Under the pieces are notes generated by a model that searched no databases, was not told where the DNA came from, and worked only from the letters and a program-made list of their open reading frames with translations. Source: Limnovirga sp038203525 (GTDB taxonomy: Bacteria > Bacteroidota > Bacteroidia > Chitinophagales > Chitinophagaceae). Taken from it: a DNA stretch of 25,069 nucleotides. The position numbers were made by a program, and so were the translations under genes. Location of the stretch: positions 1 through 25,069 of the forward strand of contig JBBRDW010000069.1 in assembly GCA_038203525.1 (NCBI GenBank), in the 5' to 3' direction. Positions 1 through 7,726 of this stretch are shown piece by piece (within the stretch, counting starts at the first letter, position 1; every line of letters starts with the position of its first letter).

Positions 1-315
1 GCCATCCGTGGTTTGGTCGACGGAAAGAAAAAGAAAAAAGGCGAAGTAGTGGAAGAAGATGACCTTGGTAAGGGTAACCTTTTTGCAACCGGATTGGTTG
101 CTGGTGGTGCTCTCGCCGGCGTTGCTGTTGCATTGCTTACCGCAGGCAGCGAGAACATAGCCAAAGCGCTTGAAAAGGTAAACCTGGAAAGCGGCTTAGA
201 GCGTTTATTAACGCCCGGCATTTATCAATTACTGGGTGTTGGATTGTTCGTAACGCTCGGCATAATTTTATACAGAACTGCAATGAAAAAGAGTACAAGT
301 ATTTTAGAAGAATAG
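1..315 (+). CDS. C-terminal part of an OPT-family oligopeptide transporter (partial)
   Basis: The reading frame is open from base 1 and runs to a TAG at 313-315, so this is the 3' end of a longer gene. A TTG at base 13 is only an internal codon. The visible part has a Lys- and Glu-rich cytoplasmic loop, then two hydrophobic segments: a Gly/Ala-rich helix (about residues 29-46 of the visible protein, counting from base 1) and a second one near the C-terminus (about 75-92), followed by a short basic tail. This arrangement resembles the end of bacterial OPT-family proton-coupled peptide transporters. Family membership is inferred from overall resemblance only, since no diagnostic motif falls inside the fragment. 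Another polytopic membrane protein is possible. Confidence 0.5.
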   Translation, partial: AIRGLVDGKKKKKGEVVEEDDLGKGNLFATGLVAGGALAGVAVALLTAGSENIAKALEKVNLESGLERLLTPGIYQLLGVGLFVTLGIILYRTAMKKSTSILEE

Positions 316-320
316 ATACA

Positions 321-392
321 TTTTATGAGCCGGGCTGAAGAAGTTTTTCATGGCATCGGCTCTTGCCACGCTCGGTTCAAAGTTCCTCTTTC
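321..392 (-). repeat. Diverged copy of the intergenic repeat
   Basis: This lies in the 185-bp gap between two convergent genes. It starts with a T-rich edge and GAGCCGGGC, like the GAGCCC edge of the good copies. About 40 bp further on it has TCTTGCCACGCTC where good copies have CTTGCGTCGCACTC. The resemblance is partial, so this is a weak call. Nothing else was seen in the gap. Confidence 0.25.
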
Positions 393-500
393 ATGTCGAC
401 ATTTAAGCGAAGGGTAGTTGGCCAGCAAACTGTATATCCTTGTTCAACAAGTCCCGCCGCAATGCCTTTCATCACAGCATTTCAGCGGGAATTTTTTTAA

Positions 501-1589
501 TTACAACTTCAACCCTTTTGTGTAAATATCTATGCAACTGCTGTAATATTTCTCCACAGCGTAATAGGCTTCAAACACTTTTTTCATTTTTTTCTGAACT
601 GATAAACGGTTATTATCATCGAGCAGATAAGCGATCATTTCCATCCACTTTGCGGTATTAAAATCATCGGCGATTAGTTCGGGCAATTCGCGGTTTATCT
701 GGTGCACAACTTCGCCGGTATTAAAGGTAACAAACGGTAAACCCTGCGCCATGTATTCAATTAAAACGAGTGGACCAGATTCAGACTTTGATGGGTGGAG
801 AGCAAGATCGAACTGGTGAAGGAGGGGTTGTATTTCGTTGCAGCCAAAAATAAAATGTATACGATCTGCCAATTGAAATTCATTGATCTTTTGCTGGAGT
901 AGTTCTAAGTAAACCGTGTCTGCTTTTTTGCCTATAACAGTAAGATGAAAATGATTGGCTGTATTTAATTTGTGCACCAATTCTATGGCAAATTCAATAT
1001 GCTTGGCGGGCAGTATATTTGAAACCAGCAATAAACTTACTGCGCCATTTTTATGCGGTTCTTTCAATAATGGGTTTTTATATGGGGTTACAATATTGGG
1101 TAAAAGAAAAACCAGGCTGCTGTCCATTTTTAAAACATCCTGTGCCCATTGTTGAATTGTTGCGGAAACTGCAATCAATATCGTTTTTGGGTAAATGAGC
1201 CGTATATGCCACACTGGGGTTTTTACATTTGCAATATTGCCGTAATGCTCTTGGAAAAAAATAGGCTTCTGCATACGAAACAATTTCATAGCCAGGTAAA
1301 CATAGCGCATATTATATGAGGCATGCACGTGAATAACATCAAATGCTTTTATCGATTTTACCAGCCTTAACATGGTTAAGGGATTCCATTTCCATTTTCT
1401 TTGAAGGTCAATAACAGGAATTTGGTTGTGCAGCTGTGCAGCCAGCGGACCTTGAGTTACAGTTGTTACTACAGTTACCGCGTGCCCATGTTGGTACAAG
1501 AGGTTAGATAAAGTTACCAGCACACGCTCAGCGCCGCCAACATTTAGCTGGTCGGTAATTAGTACAACACTGGGTTTTTTATTCTGCAT
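501..1589 (-). CDS. Family 4 glycosyltransferase (GT-B fold)
   Basis: This 362-residue protein is a retaining sugar transferase expected to act on the cytoplasmic face of the membrane in polysaccharide or glycolipid assembly. The N-terminal Rossmann half carries the GGAERV loop (residues 18-23), typical of GT4 enzymes. The C-terminal half carries the EX7E element, Glu270 and Glu278, in the nucleotide-sugar site, with ESGPLVLIEYMAQG around it. There is no signal peptide. Length is normal for the family. The ATG start is followed directly by the first beta strand. It is divergent from the hydrolase upstream and convergent with the OPT gene, so it is probably transcribed alone. Donor and acceptor cannot be read from the sequence. 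Confidence 0.85.
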   Translation of the reverse strand: MQNKKPSVVLITDQLNVGGAERVLVTLSNLLYQHGHAVTVVTTVTQGPLAAQLHNQIPVIDLQRKWKWNPLTMLRLVKSIKAFDVIHVHASYNMRYVYLAMKLFRMQKPIFFQEHYGNIANVKTPVWHIRLIYPKTILIAVSATIQQWAQDVLKMDSSLVFLLPNIVTPYKNPLLKEPHKNGAVSLLLVSNILPAKHIEFAIELVHKLNTANHFHLTVIGKKADTVYLELLQQKINEFQLADRIHFIFGCNEIQPLLHQFDLALHPSKSESGPLVLIEYMAQGLPFVTFNTGEVVHQINRELPELIADDFNTAKWMEMIAYLLDDNNRLSVQKKMKKVFEAYYAVEKYYSSCIDIYTKGLKL

Positions 1590-1680
1590 ACGCTGTGTTG
1601 CTAAAATAAATGCAATTTGTAAACAGGGGCAATTTTATTTTACGGCCAGCAATAAACAGCTTGTTTATTATCTTCACAGC

Positions 1681-2367
1681 ATGCAACATTTGTTATTACT
1701 TCATGGTGCAATTGGCGCCAAAGATCAGCTGGAGCCATTGGCTGCGGTATTAAAAGATGACTTTATTGTTCATACGCTAAGCTTTACTGGCCATGGCGGA
1801 AACAGTATTCCCGACAGGCCATTTTCGATTGAACTTTTTACGCTGGATGTATTGCGGTATATGGAAATTCATAACATTGAGCAGGCCAATATTTTTGGCT
1901 ACAGCATGGGTGGTTATGTGGGGTTTTACCTGGCAAAATACCATCCTGAAAAAATATTAAAACTGGCAACGCTTGCGACAAAAGTTCATTGGGATGAAGC
2001 GATTGCGGCCAAAGAAACAAAGTTGCTCAACGCCGGTATCCTAGAACAAAAACTGCCCGCTTTTGCGGCGCAACTCGCACAGCGGCATGAACCTGAAGAC
2101 TGGAAAATGGTTTTATCTAAAGTGTGCGAAATGCTCGTACAACTCGGCAACAAAAATACCCTGCTGGCAGACGATTATACTAGCATAAACACTTCGTGCC
2201 TTGTAATGCTTGGCGACAGGGATAAAATGGTAACACTCGAGGAAACTGTAGCAGTTTACAAAATGTTACCGGCTGCACGTTTGGCCATTTTGCCCAATAC
2301 GCCGCATCCACTGGAACAGGCAGATGCCAAGCTGCTTGCATTTATGGTAAAAAACTTTTTGGCATAG
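1681..2367 (+). CDS. Alpha/beta-fold hydrolase
   Basis: This is a 228-residue soluble alpha/beta hydrolase. The oxyanion-side LLHG motif is at residues 6-9, the nucleophile elbow GYSMG puts the catalytic serine at 75, an acid lies in GDRD (Asp179 or Asp181), and the catalytic histidine is His209 in NTPHPLE. Order and spacing match a complete catalytic triad. The protein is small for the family, with a short cap region (about residues 105-165) between the core strands. The likely substrate class is esters or similar small molecules. MenH-like or carboxylesterase roles are possible but not shown. No signal peptide is seen, so it is cytoplasmic. It is a single gene with a 90-bp divergent upstream gap. 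Confidence 0.8.
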   Translation: MQHLLLLHGAIGAKDQLEPLAAVLKDDFIVHTLSFTGHGGNSIPDRPFSIELFTLDVLRYMEIHNIEQANIFGYSMGGYVGFYLAKYHPEKILKLATLATKVHWDEAIAAKETKLLNAGILEQKLPAFAAQLAQRHEPEDWKMVLSKVCEMLVQLGNKNTLLADDYTSINTSCLVMLGDRDKMVTLEETVAVYKMLPAARLAILPNTPHPLEQADAKLLAFMVKNFLA

Positions 2368-2380
2368 CGGATCATAAATT

Positions 2381-2790
2381 CAGCAGGTAGACGTTTTTTT
2401 GAGCCCGTTTGTATTACTACTATTTAGCTTTACTTGCGTCGCACCCTTGTGCTCCAAAACCATATTCGGCAAATTGCCAAAAGCATTACAAATTCATGGT
2501 ACTGTAATACACAGTACCACCAAACTAATCTACCAACCTCTGCTTCAATTTTCACTGTGGTAAAAGCTGAATAGATATAATCCAACTTGTTAGCAGAAAT
2601 GACATCTTTTTAAAAGATGTCATTTCTGCTAATGAAATCATTGGTTATGCAATAGGCAGCACCATTAACTCATAGCGCCCAATCTTCGCTTCAATCTACG
2701 CTGCGGTAAAAGCTGAATATATAATCTGAACGCATAAGAGTGCGACGCAACGGAAGCTTCCTGCTTATTCGTATGCTTGGCCCATAAAAA
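2381..2790. repeat. Composite intergenic element bounded by inverted repeat copies
   Basis: This occupies almost the whole 446-bp gap between the hydrolase and the ABC exporter. The left end is a minus-oriented copy of the dispersed repeat (2393-2452, core TTGCGTCGCAC at 2434-2444). The right end is a plus-oriented copy (2732-2790, core GTGCGACGCAA at 2740-2750). Inside are two imperfect direct repeats containing GGTAAAAGCTGAATA, near 2560-2575 and 2705-2720, and a perfect palindrome at 2590-2632. No reading frame of convincing length was seen. The layout resembles a small non-autonomous mobile element, but target-site duplications were not identified. Confidence 0.55.
2590..2632. repeat. Perfect 43-bp palindrome
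   Basis: The left arm at 2590-2610 is the exact reverse complement of the right arm at 2612-2632, 21 bp each, with one central T. Transcribed, it would form a long perfect hairpin with almost no loop; as DNA it could extrude as a cruciform. No T-run follows, so it is not a standard terminator. Confidence 0.9.
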
Positions 2791-2817
2791 TTGATATTCA
2801 TATCTTTCTATCTTTGC
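2791..2817 (+). promoter_or_regulatory. Promoter of the ABC exporter gene
   Basis: A TATCTTTGC box at 2809-2817 matches the Bacteroidota -7 consensus TAnnTTTG. A TTG at 2791-2793 could serve as the -33 element, although the spacing is short. Transcription would start only a few bases before the ATG at 2826, giving a nearly leaderless message. Confidence 0.55.
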
Positions 2818-2825
2818 CCGCAATT

Positions 2826-4661
2826 ATGAGTGGAAACGCCAAAAGGAAGATTTTCGATTTTTCGCTAATGCGTCGGATATTTAAGTTTGTAAAACCATAC
2901 AGGCTGCAGTTTATTTCAAGTGTTATTCTGGCAATTGTACTGGCATTTTTAACGCCGGTTCGCCCCTTTTTTATTCAGCTTACCATTGATAAAGCAACCG
3001 GAAAAGCAATTAATACCCCACTCATTTTAAAATGGCTTTTTTACAATACCGACCTGAGCGACGCGGCAAAATTCATCATTGCCGTCACCATTTTTCAGGT
3101 AGCTTTTATTTTTGTTGAAACAGCTTTGCGTTTTTTGTTTTCGTTCCTCACCGCCTGGCTGGGCCAGAGCGTGGTAAAAGATATGCGGGTGAGTGTTTTT
3201 AAAAAAGTGCTGGGCCTGAACCTTAAACAATTTGACACTACAGCCATTGGTACACTTACTACCCGCACCATTAATGATATTGAAAGCATCAACGATATAT
3301 TTTCGGATGGGTTGATACCCATACTTGCCGATCTGCTCTCCATTATAATAGTATTGGTAACCATGTTTGCCACCGACTGGCGGCTTACACTCATTGCGCT
3401 GATACCGTTTCCGCTGCTTATTGTGGCTACTTATTATTTTAAAGAAAGTGTAAACCGCAGCTTTATAAAAGTGCGTAATGCGGTGGCGGCTTTAAATGCT
3501 TTTGTGCAGGAACATATTACGGGAATGCAGATTGTGCAGGCTTTTGCCGCGGAAGACCGGGAGTTTAATAAATTTCAAAAAATCAATAAGCAATACAGGG
3601 ATGCTAATGTAAAATCAATATTTGCTTATTCTGTTTTCTTCCCTATTGTTGAAATTACGCTGGCGGTTTCCACGGGTTTACTGGTATGGTGGCTGGCAGG
3701 TATTGCAACTGATAACCCCATTGCCAACCAAAACCTGGCGGGCGAACTGGTGGCATTTATACTTTACCTGAACCAGATCTTTCGTCCTTTAAGGGTAATA
3801 GCCGATAAATTCAACACCCTGCAAATGGGTATGATATCGGCCGAAAGAATATTTAAAGTGATGGATAATGACGACTTTATTAAAAATGAAGGGACTTATG
3901 TGCCCCAAAAAATAAATGGTGAACTCTCTTTTGAAAAAGTATGGTTCGCCTACAATGATGAAAATTATGTACTGAAGGATATAAGCCTTAACATAAAGGC
4001 GGGGGAAACAATTGCACTGGTGGGCCATACCGGCAGTGGCAAAACTTCCATCATCAGCGTACTAAACCGGTTGTACCAAATACAAAAAGGAATTATAAAG
4101 TTAGACGGAGTAAATATTGAGGATTACAAATTAGATACTTTAAGGGGAAGCATTGGCGTGGTACTCCAGGATGTGTTTCTTTTTTCAGGTTCGGTGCTGG
4201 ATAATATTACACTCCGCAACCCCGATATTTCCAAAGAAAAGGTTGTTGAAGCCGCGAAAATGATTGGCGTACACGATTTTATCATGCGGCTGCCCGGTGG
4301 CTACAGCTACAATGTGATGGAAAGGGGCACTACGCTAAGTCTTGGGCAAAGGCAACTGATCTCTTTTATAAGGGCTTTGTTATACAACCCTTCTGTGCTT
4401 ATTCTGGATGAGGCAACCTCGTCTATAGATACAGAAAGTGAAATGCTGATACAGAAAGCAATTGATACACTGATTAAAGACAGAACCTCTATTGTAATTG
4501 CCCACCGCCTTTCTACCATACGTAAAGCAAGTAAAATAATTGTACTCGATAAAGGTGAAATAAAAGAAACAGGTAGCCACGAACAACTGCTGGAACTGGG
4601 TGGGTTTTACAGCAAATTACACAGCATGCAGTTTGAAAAACAAAAAATTGTTACTGCGTAA
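2826..4661 (+). CDS. ABC exporter, fused permease and ATPase
   Basis: This 611-residue half-transporter has an N-terminal six-helix exporter domain (about residues 20-330) fused to an ATPase domain (about 365-605). It should dimerise and pump a lipid, drug or peptide out across the inner membrane. In the ATPase domain are Walker A GHTGSGKT (400-407), the Q-loop near VVLQD, Walker B LILDEATS (about 525-532) and the H-loop IVIAHR. The signature motif reads LSLGQ (504-508) rather than LSGGQ. The ATG at 2826 is chosen over an in-frame TTG at 2814 because that TTG lies inside the -7 promoter box. The gene is monocistronic, separated from atpB by its own promoter. The substrate is unknown. Confidence 0.9.
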   Translation: MSGNAKRKIFDFSLMRRIFKFVKPYRLQFISSVILAIVLAFLTPVRPFFIQLTIDKATGKAINTPLILKWLFYNTDLSDAAKFIIAVTIFQVAFIFVETALRFLFSFLTAWLGQSVVKDMRVSVFKKVLGLNLKQFDTTAIGTLTTRTINDIESINDIFSDGLIPILADLLSIIIVLVTMFATDWRLTLIALIPFPLLIVATYYFKESVNRSFIKVRNAVAALNAFVQEHITGMQIVQAFAAEDREFNKFQKINKQYRDANVKSIFAYSVFFPIVEITLAVSTGLLVWWLAGIATDNPIANQNLAGELVAFILYLNQIFRPLRVIADKFNTLQMGMISAERIFKVMDNDDFIKNEGTYVPQKINGELSFEKVWFAYNDENYVLKDISLNIKAGETIALVGHTGSGKTSIISVLNRLYQIQKGIIKLDGVNIEDYKLDTLRGSIGVVLQDVFLFSGSVLDNITLRNPDISKEKVVEAAKMIGVHDFIMRLPGGYSYNVMERGTTLSLGQRQLISFIRALLYNPSVLILDEATSSIDTESEMLIQKAIDTLIKDRTSIVIAHRLSTIRKASKIIVLDKGEIKETGSHEQLLELGGFYSKLHSMQFEKQKIVTA

Positions 4662-4735
4662 TCCCAGTCATTTTTTGCCAAATAACTTTTTTTCAAATTC
4701 CAAATGCTCAATTCCTTTTTTAAACCCTCAACCCT

Positions 4736-4744
4736 TATCTTTGC
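4736..4744 (+). promoter_or_regulatory. -7 promoter box of the ATP synthase operon
   Basis: TATCTTTGC matches TAnnTTTG and lies 19 bp before the atpB start at 4763. A T-rich stretch about 20 bp further upstream (4714-4721) stands where the -33 element is expected, without a clear TTG. Confidence 0.55.
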
Positions 4745-4762
4745 GCCAAAATTGGAAATGGT

Positions 4763-5923
4763 ATGACCTTTAAAGGCGTAAAATTCTTACTGGCAGCGGT
4801 TCTTGGCTTTTCGGGCTTACTTTATTCCAGTAACACGATTGCCCAGGAAAGCACCCCTAAAGAGGGAGAAAAATTAAATCCATCTAAAATTATTTTAGAG
4901 CACGTTGCCGATTCCCATGAATTTCATTTCTTCTCCTTAGGCGAAACAGAAGTTGCCATACCATTACCTGTAGTTTTATTTTCTTCAGAAAAAGGCATAT
5001 CTCTATTCATGTCTTCCGAATTTCACCATGGCGAAGGCTTACATGATGGCTTTCGTTTGGTAGATGATAAATTTCTGGAAGAACATGCCGCCGAACTTCC
5101 CAAAGATTCAAAGGGTGCTCCCATTATACAAGCTGGTAAAATTTATGCAACTGATGCACAGGGTGTTCCTGATATAACAGCTTCAGTGTACGATTTTTCA
5201 CTTACCAAAAATGTGGTTCAGCTGATACTTTCGCTCGCTTTACTTGTATGGCTTATGGTTGGTGTAGCTAACTTATATGCTAAAGGAAAAGGAACTAAAA
5301 CAGCACCAACCGGTTTTCAAAATGCGGTAGAGCCAGTAATAACATTTGTTAGAGACGAGGTAGCCAAGCCTAATCTCGGTAAAAAATACGAAAGATATAT
5401 GCCTTTCCTGTTAACCATATTCTTCTTTATTCTAATAAATAACCTTGTTGGCCTGGTACCAGGCACCGCTAATGTTACCGGCAATATTGCCTTTACAGCC
5501 GTGCTTGGACTAATTGCCTTCGTTGTAATATTATTCAATACCAACAAACATTTCTGGGGACATATTTTTAACCCACCGGTACCAATGGGCGTAAAACCTA
5601 TTATGATACCGGTAGAAATTTTGGGCATTTTCACAAAACCCTTTGCATTAATCATTCGTCTTTTTGCGAACATGATTTCTGGTCATATTATCATATTAAG
5701 TTTCATTTGCCTCATTTTTATTTTTGGCGCAATGAACACCGCATTGGGTTGGGGCACGTCACCTTTCTTTGTTTTGCTGGCTGTGTTCATCTATCTCATT
5801 GAAGTGCTTGTTGCATTTATTCAGGCATTTATTTTTGCCAACTTAACTGCAGTTTTCATTGGTCAGGCATTTGAAGGTGGTCACGATCATCAAGATATTC
5901 ACGAAGACGCAGTAATAGTTTAA
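4763..5923 (+). CDS. atpB: F1Fo ATP synthase subunit a
   Basis: Subunit a forms the proton half-channels of the Fo motor in the inner membrane. The protein has 386 residues, much longer than the roughly 270 of E. coli. The extra N-terminal part begins with a signal-peptide-like segment (residues 1-28) and a His/Glu-rich domain to about residue 140, a form often seen in Bacteroidota. The membrane core follows with several helices from about residue 150. The essential arginine is Arg299 in RLFANMISGH, and the last helix carries Glu347 and Gln354 in the conserved LIEVLVAFIQAFIFANL stretch. The tail is acidic and His-rich. It is the first gene of atpB-E-F-H-A, and no atpI/atpZ-like gene precedes it here. 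Confidence 0.95.
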   Translation: MTFKGVKFLLAAVLGFSGLLYSSNTIAQESTPKEGEKLNPSKIILEHVADSHEFHFFSLGETEVAIPLPVVLFSSEKGISLFMSSEFHHGEGLHDGFRLVDDKFLEEHAAELPKDSKGAPIIQAGKIYATDAQGVPDITASVYDFSLTKNVVQLILSLALLVWLMVGVANLYAKGKGTKTAPTGFQNAVEPVITFVRDEVAKPNLGKKYERYMPFLLTIFFFILINNLVGLVPGTANVTGNIAFTAVLGLIAFVVILFNTNKHFWGHIFNPPVPMGVKPIMIPVEILGIFTKPFALIIRLFANMISGHIIILSFICLIFIFGAMNTALGWGTSPFFVLLAVFIYLIEVLVAFIQAFIFANLTAVFIGQAFEGGHDHQDIHEDAVIV

Positions 5924-5953
5924 TAATTTCTTTTCATCATAAAAACAAGTATC

Positions 5954-6199
5954 ATGAGTTTAATTACAGTTCTGTTAGAAGACGTGGTGCAGCCTGGTTA
6001 CGGAGCTATTGGTGCGGGTCTTGCAGCTATGGGTGCAGGTATCGGTATCGGCCAGATTGGTAAGGGCGCTGTAGAAGGTATTGCCCGCCAGCCAGAAGCA
6101 TCTAACGACATTCGTGCAAACATGATCCTTGCCGCTGCTCTTGTAGAAGGCGTTGCCCTTCTTGGTGCGGTAGCAGGTCTTTTGGCTGTATTCAAATAG
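5954..6199 (+). CDS. atpE: F1Fo ATP synthase subunit c
   Basis: This 81-residue subunit makes the rotating c-ring. It forms a two-helix hairpin: a Gly/Ala-rich helix 1 (about 16-40), the polar loop RQPE at 45-48 that contacts the central stalk, and helix 2 (about 53-79) with the ion-binding carboxylate Glu65. Glu65 is followed by Gly rather than Ser/Thr, and the glutamine of helix 1 lies two positions away from the Na+-binding position of Na+-type rings. The ring is therefore inferred to carry protons. The gene starts 30 bp after atpB and is followed by a stem-loop and an unusually long gap before atpF. Confidence 0.95.
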   Translation: MSLITVLLEDVVQPGYGAIGAGLAAMGAGIGIGQIGKGAVEGIARQPEASNDIRANMILAAALVEGVALLGAVAGLLAVFK

Positions 6200-6222
6200 C
6201 CGTTTATTGCACGTTAAGCTAA

Positions 6223-6257
6223 TACTGCATCCGAAGCACAGGGCGGAGGATGCAGTA
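6223..6257 (+). promoter_or_regulatory. Stem-loop after atpE
   Basis: Arms 6223-6232 (TACTGCATCC) and 6248-6257 (GGATGCAGTA) are perfectly complementary, 10 bp with a 15-nt loop. Only a weak T-rich stretch follows, so a partial terminator or an RNA-stabilising 3' end is more likely than a full stop. This would suit the high copy number of subunit c. Confidence 0.5.
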
Positions 6258-6278
6258 ATTTAAGTTCTTTAAATACAG

Positions 6279-6347
6279 GATTTTTGAACCATGCAGAAGA
6301 ATAGAAATGAAGCTTCTCTTGCGTCGCACTCTTGTACTTTCAGATCA
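6279..6347 (-). repeat. Dispersed intergenic repeat, copy between atpE and atpF
   Basis: Core TTGCGTCGCAC at 6319-6329, followed by TCTTGTA, with the T-run and GAACC edge at 6281-6290. It sits inside an operon, between two co-directional ATP synthase genes. Confidence 0.75.
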
Positions 6348-6375
6348 TTATTGAACTAAGTAAAACAAAATCCAT

Positions 6376-6403
6376 CCCGCTCACTATGCGGGGGTATCGG
6401 AGG
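6376..6403 (+). promoter_or_regulatory. Small hairpin and Shine-Dalgarno of atpF
   Basis: CCCGC (6376-6380) and GCGGG (6388-6392) can pair. Seven bases later comes GGAGG (6399-6403), 8 nt before the ATG at 6412. A strong Shine-Dalgarno is rare in this phylum and on neighbouring genes, so translation of atpF may be set locally. Confidence 0.4.
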
Positions 6404-6411
6404 ATTACTAT

Positions 6412-6906
6412 ATGCAACTTTTAACTCCAGAATTAGGCTTGTTTGTATGGAACCTCATCGCGTTCCTCATTGTGTTTTTAATCTTAAAGAAATTCGCGTG
6501 GAAACCCATTCTCAACAGCCTTAAAGAAAGAGAAACAGGTATTTCTGATGCACTTGCCACTGCGGACAGGGTTAAGCTAGAAATGTCTCAGTTAAAAAAT
6601 GAAAATGAGGCACTCATGGCAAAAGCCCGTGAAGAAAGAGCAGTAATGATTAAAGACGCAAAAGAAGCTTCCGATAAAATGATCAGCGATGCAAAAGACA
6701 AAGCAAAATCAGAATTTGACCGCATAGTGGCTGAAGCACAACTTGCTATTACGCAGCAGAAAAATGCAGCTCTTACCGATGTAAAAAATCAGGTTGGTAA
6801 TTTAGTAATTGAAGTTGCTGAGAAAGTGCTGAGAAGAGAATTAGCCAACAAAACGGAACAGGAAAATCATATTAAGCAATTGGCAGAAGCTGTTAAATTA
6901 AATTAA
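6412..6906 (+). CDS. atpF: F1Fo ATP synthase subunit b
   Basis: Subunit b is the peripheral stalk that holds F1 against rotation. The 164 residues show one N-terminal membrane helix (about 7-26) and then a long charged helix rich in Lys, Glu, Ala and Asp (about 35-145) with no helix breakers, as expected for the dimeric coiled coil. The C-terminus (about 130-164) contacts subunit delta. The length matches the family. The ATG at 6412 follows a good GGAGG. It lies between atpE and atpH in the usual order, but with gaps of 212 bp before and 106 bp after it, both loose for an ATP synthase operon. Confidence 0.93.
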   Translation: MQLLTPELGLFVWNLIAFLIVFLILKKFAWKPILNSLKERETGISDALATADRVKLEMSQLKNENEALMAKAREERAVMIKDAKEASDKMISDAKDKAKSEFDRIVAEAQLAITQQKNAALTDVKNQVGNLVIEVAEKVLRRELANKTEQENHIKQLAEAVKLN

Positions 6907-7012
6907 AACAACCCCCTCTAACTCCCTCCAGCGGGGAGACTTTAATGGGGATTTTGTAATATATTAAAATAAAAAGGCCCTCCTTTCGAGGGAATTAGAA
7001 AGGCTTCAAATT
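6907..7012 (+). repeat. GC-rich inverted-repeat spacer between atpF and atpH
   Basis: This 106-bp gap holds a C-rich then G-rich stretch (about 6911-6949) that can fold, followed by a small hairpin CCCTC/GAGGG at 6978-6982 and 6988-6992. It resembles C-rich/G-rich intergenic repeats found in other Bacteroidota genomes, from memory only. Confidence 0.35.
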
Positions 7013-7576
7013 ATGCAAAATCCACGTTTAGCCACCAGGTACGCGAAAAGCTTAATTGATCTTGCAATCGAAAGAGGTCAGTTAGAGTTAGTTTATAAGG
7101 ATATGCAATATTTACAGGCTGTTTGTAAAGGCAGCCCCGAATTTGTTAGCCTTTTGCGCAGCCCTATAATAAAAAACGACAAGAAAGACGCCATTATTAC
7201 CGCTGTTACAAAAGATAAAGTGGGCGAACTTACTGGCGCATTTAATAAACTGATGGTGGCAAAAGGCCGCGAAAGAGATATGCCTGAAATTGTAAATGCA
7301 TTCATCGATCAATACAACACAATCAACGGCATTCATAAGGTTAAGCTTACAACGGCGGTTCCTGTAAGTGAAGAATTGAAGAAGGCAATTACTACCAAAG
7401 CTACTGCCGAAGCAGGATTAGCACATATTGAATTGGAAACAAAAGTAAATGAAAGCCTGATTGGCGGTTTTGTACTTGAGTTTAATAATAATCTTGTAGA
7501 TGCAAGTATTCAGCGGGATTTAAAAGACATCAAGAAACAGTTCAATAAGAATATTTACGTGCAGCAGCTTAGATAA
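7013..7576 (+). CDS. atpH: F1Fo ATP synthase subunit delta
   Basis: This 187-residue delta (OSCP-type) subunit joins the top of F1 to the peripheral stalk. The N-terminal helical domain begins NPRLATRYAKSLIDLA, the usual start of the family. The C-terminal part has the conserved pattern ESLIGGFVLEFNNNLVDASIQRDLKDIKKQ (about residues 144-178, quoted in part from the visible motif core LIGGFVLEF and DASI). Length is standard. The gene lies between atpF and atpA; a 150-bp gap with a diverged repeat copy separates it from atpA. Confidence 0.93.
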   Translation: MQNPRLATRYAKSLIDLAIERGQLELVYKDMQYLQAVCKGSPEFVSLLRSPIIKNDKKDAIITAVTKDKVGELTGAFNKLMVAKGRERDMPEIVNAFIDQYNTINGIHKVKLTTAVPVSEELKKAITTKATAEAGLAHIELETKVNESLIGGFVLEFNNNLVDASIQRDLKDIKKQFNKNIYVQQLR

Positions 7577-7614
7577 TGGCCGGATGCCGGCGTTTTGCTC
7601 AATAGAGTTCAGAA

Positions 7615-7682
7615 GGTACAAAGGTGCCGCCTTGGCGGGAATGGACGATGCATAAAGAAATAAAAAGTTGGGCTCAAAAAAA
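7615..7682 (+). repeat. Diverged repeat copy before atpA
   Basis: It reads ACAAAGGTGCCGCC, then TTGGCGGG, where good copies have ACAAGAGTGCGACGCAAC. It ends about 30 bp later with GGGCTCAAAAAAA, the same edge as good copies. The core is replaced by a different dyad (CCGCC/GGCGG). The rest of the gap holds two direct repeats CAAACTGTAAA at 7693-7703 and 7707-7717 just before atpA. Confidence 0.45.
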
Positions 7683-7726
7683 TGCTTAATTACAAACTGT
7701 AAAATTCAAACTGTAAACTATAAAAT

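Noticed and set aside
2814..2825. TTG start for the ABC exporter
   Set aside because: This TTG is part of the -7 promoter box and would be upstream of the transcription start; the ATG at 2826 is preferred.
5954..6199. Sodium-type c-ring
   Set aside because: Glu65 is not followed by Ser/Thr and the helix-1 glutamine is offset from the Na+-ligand position.
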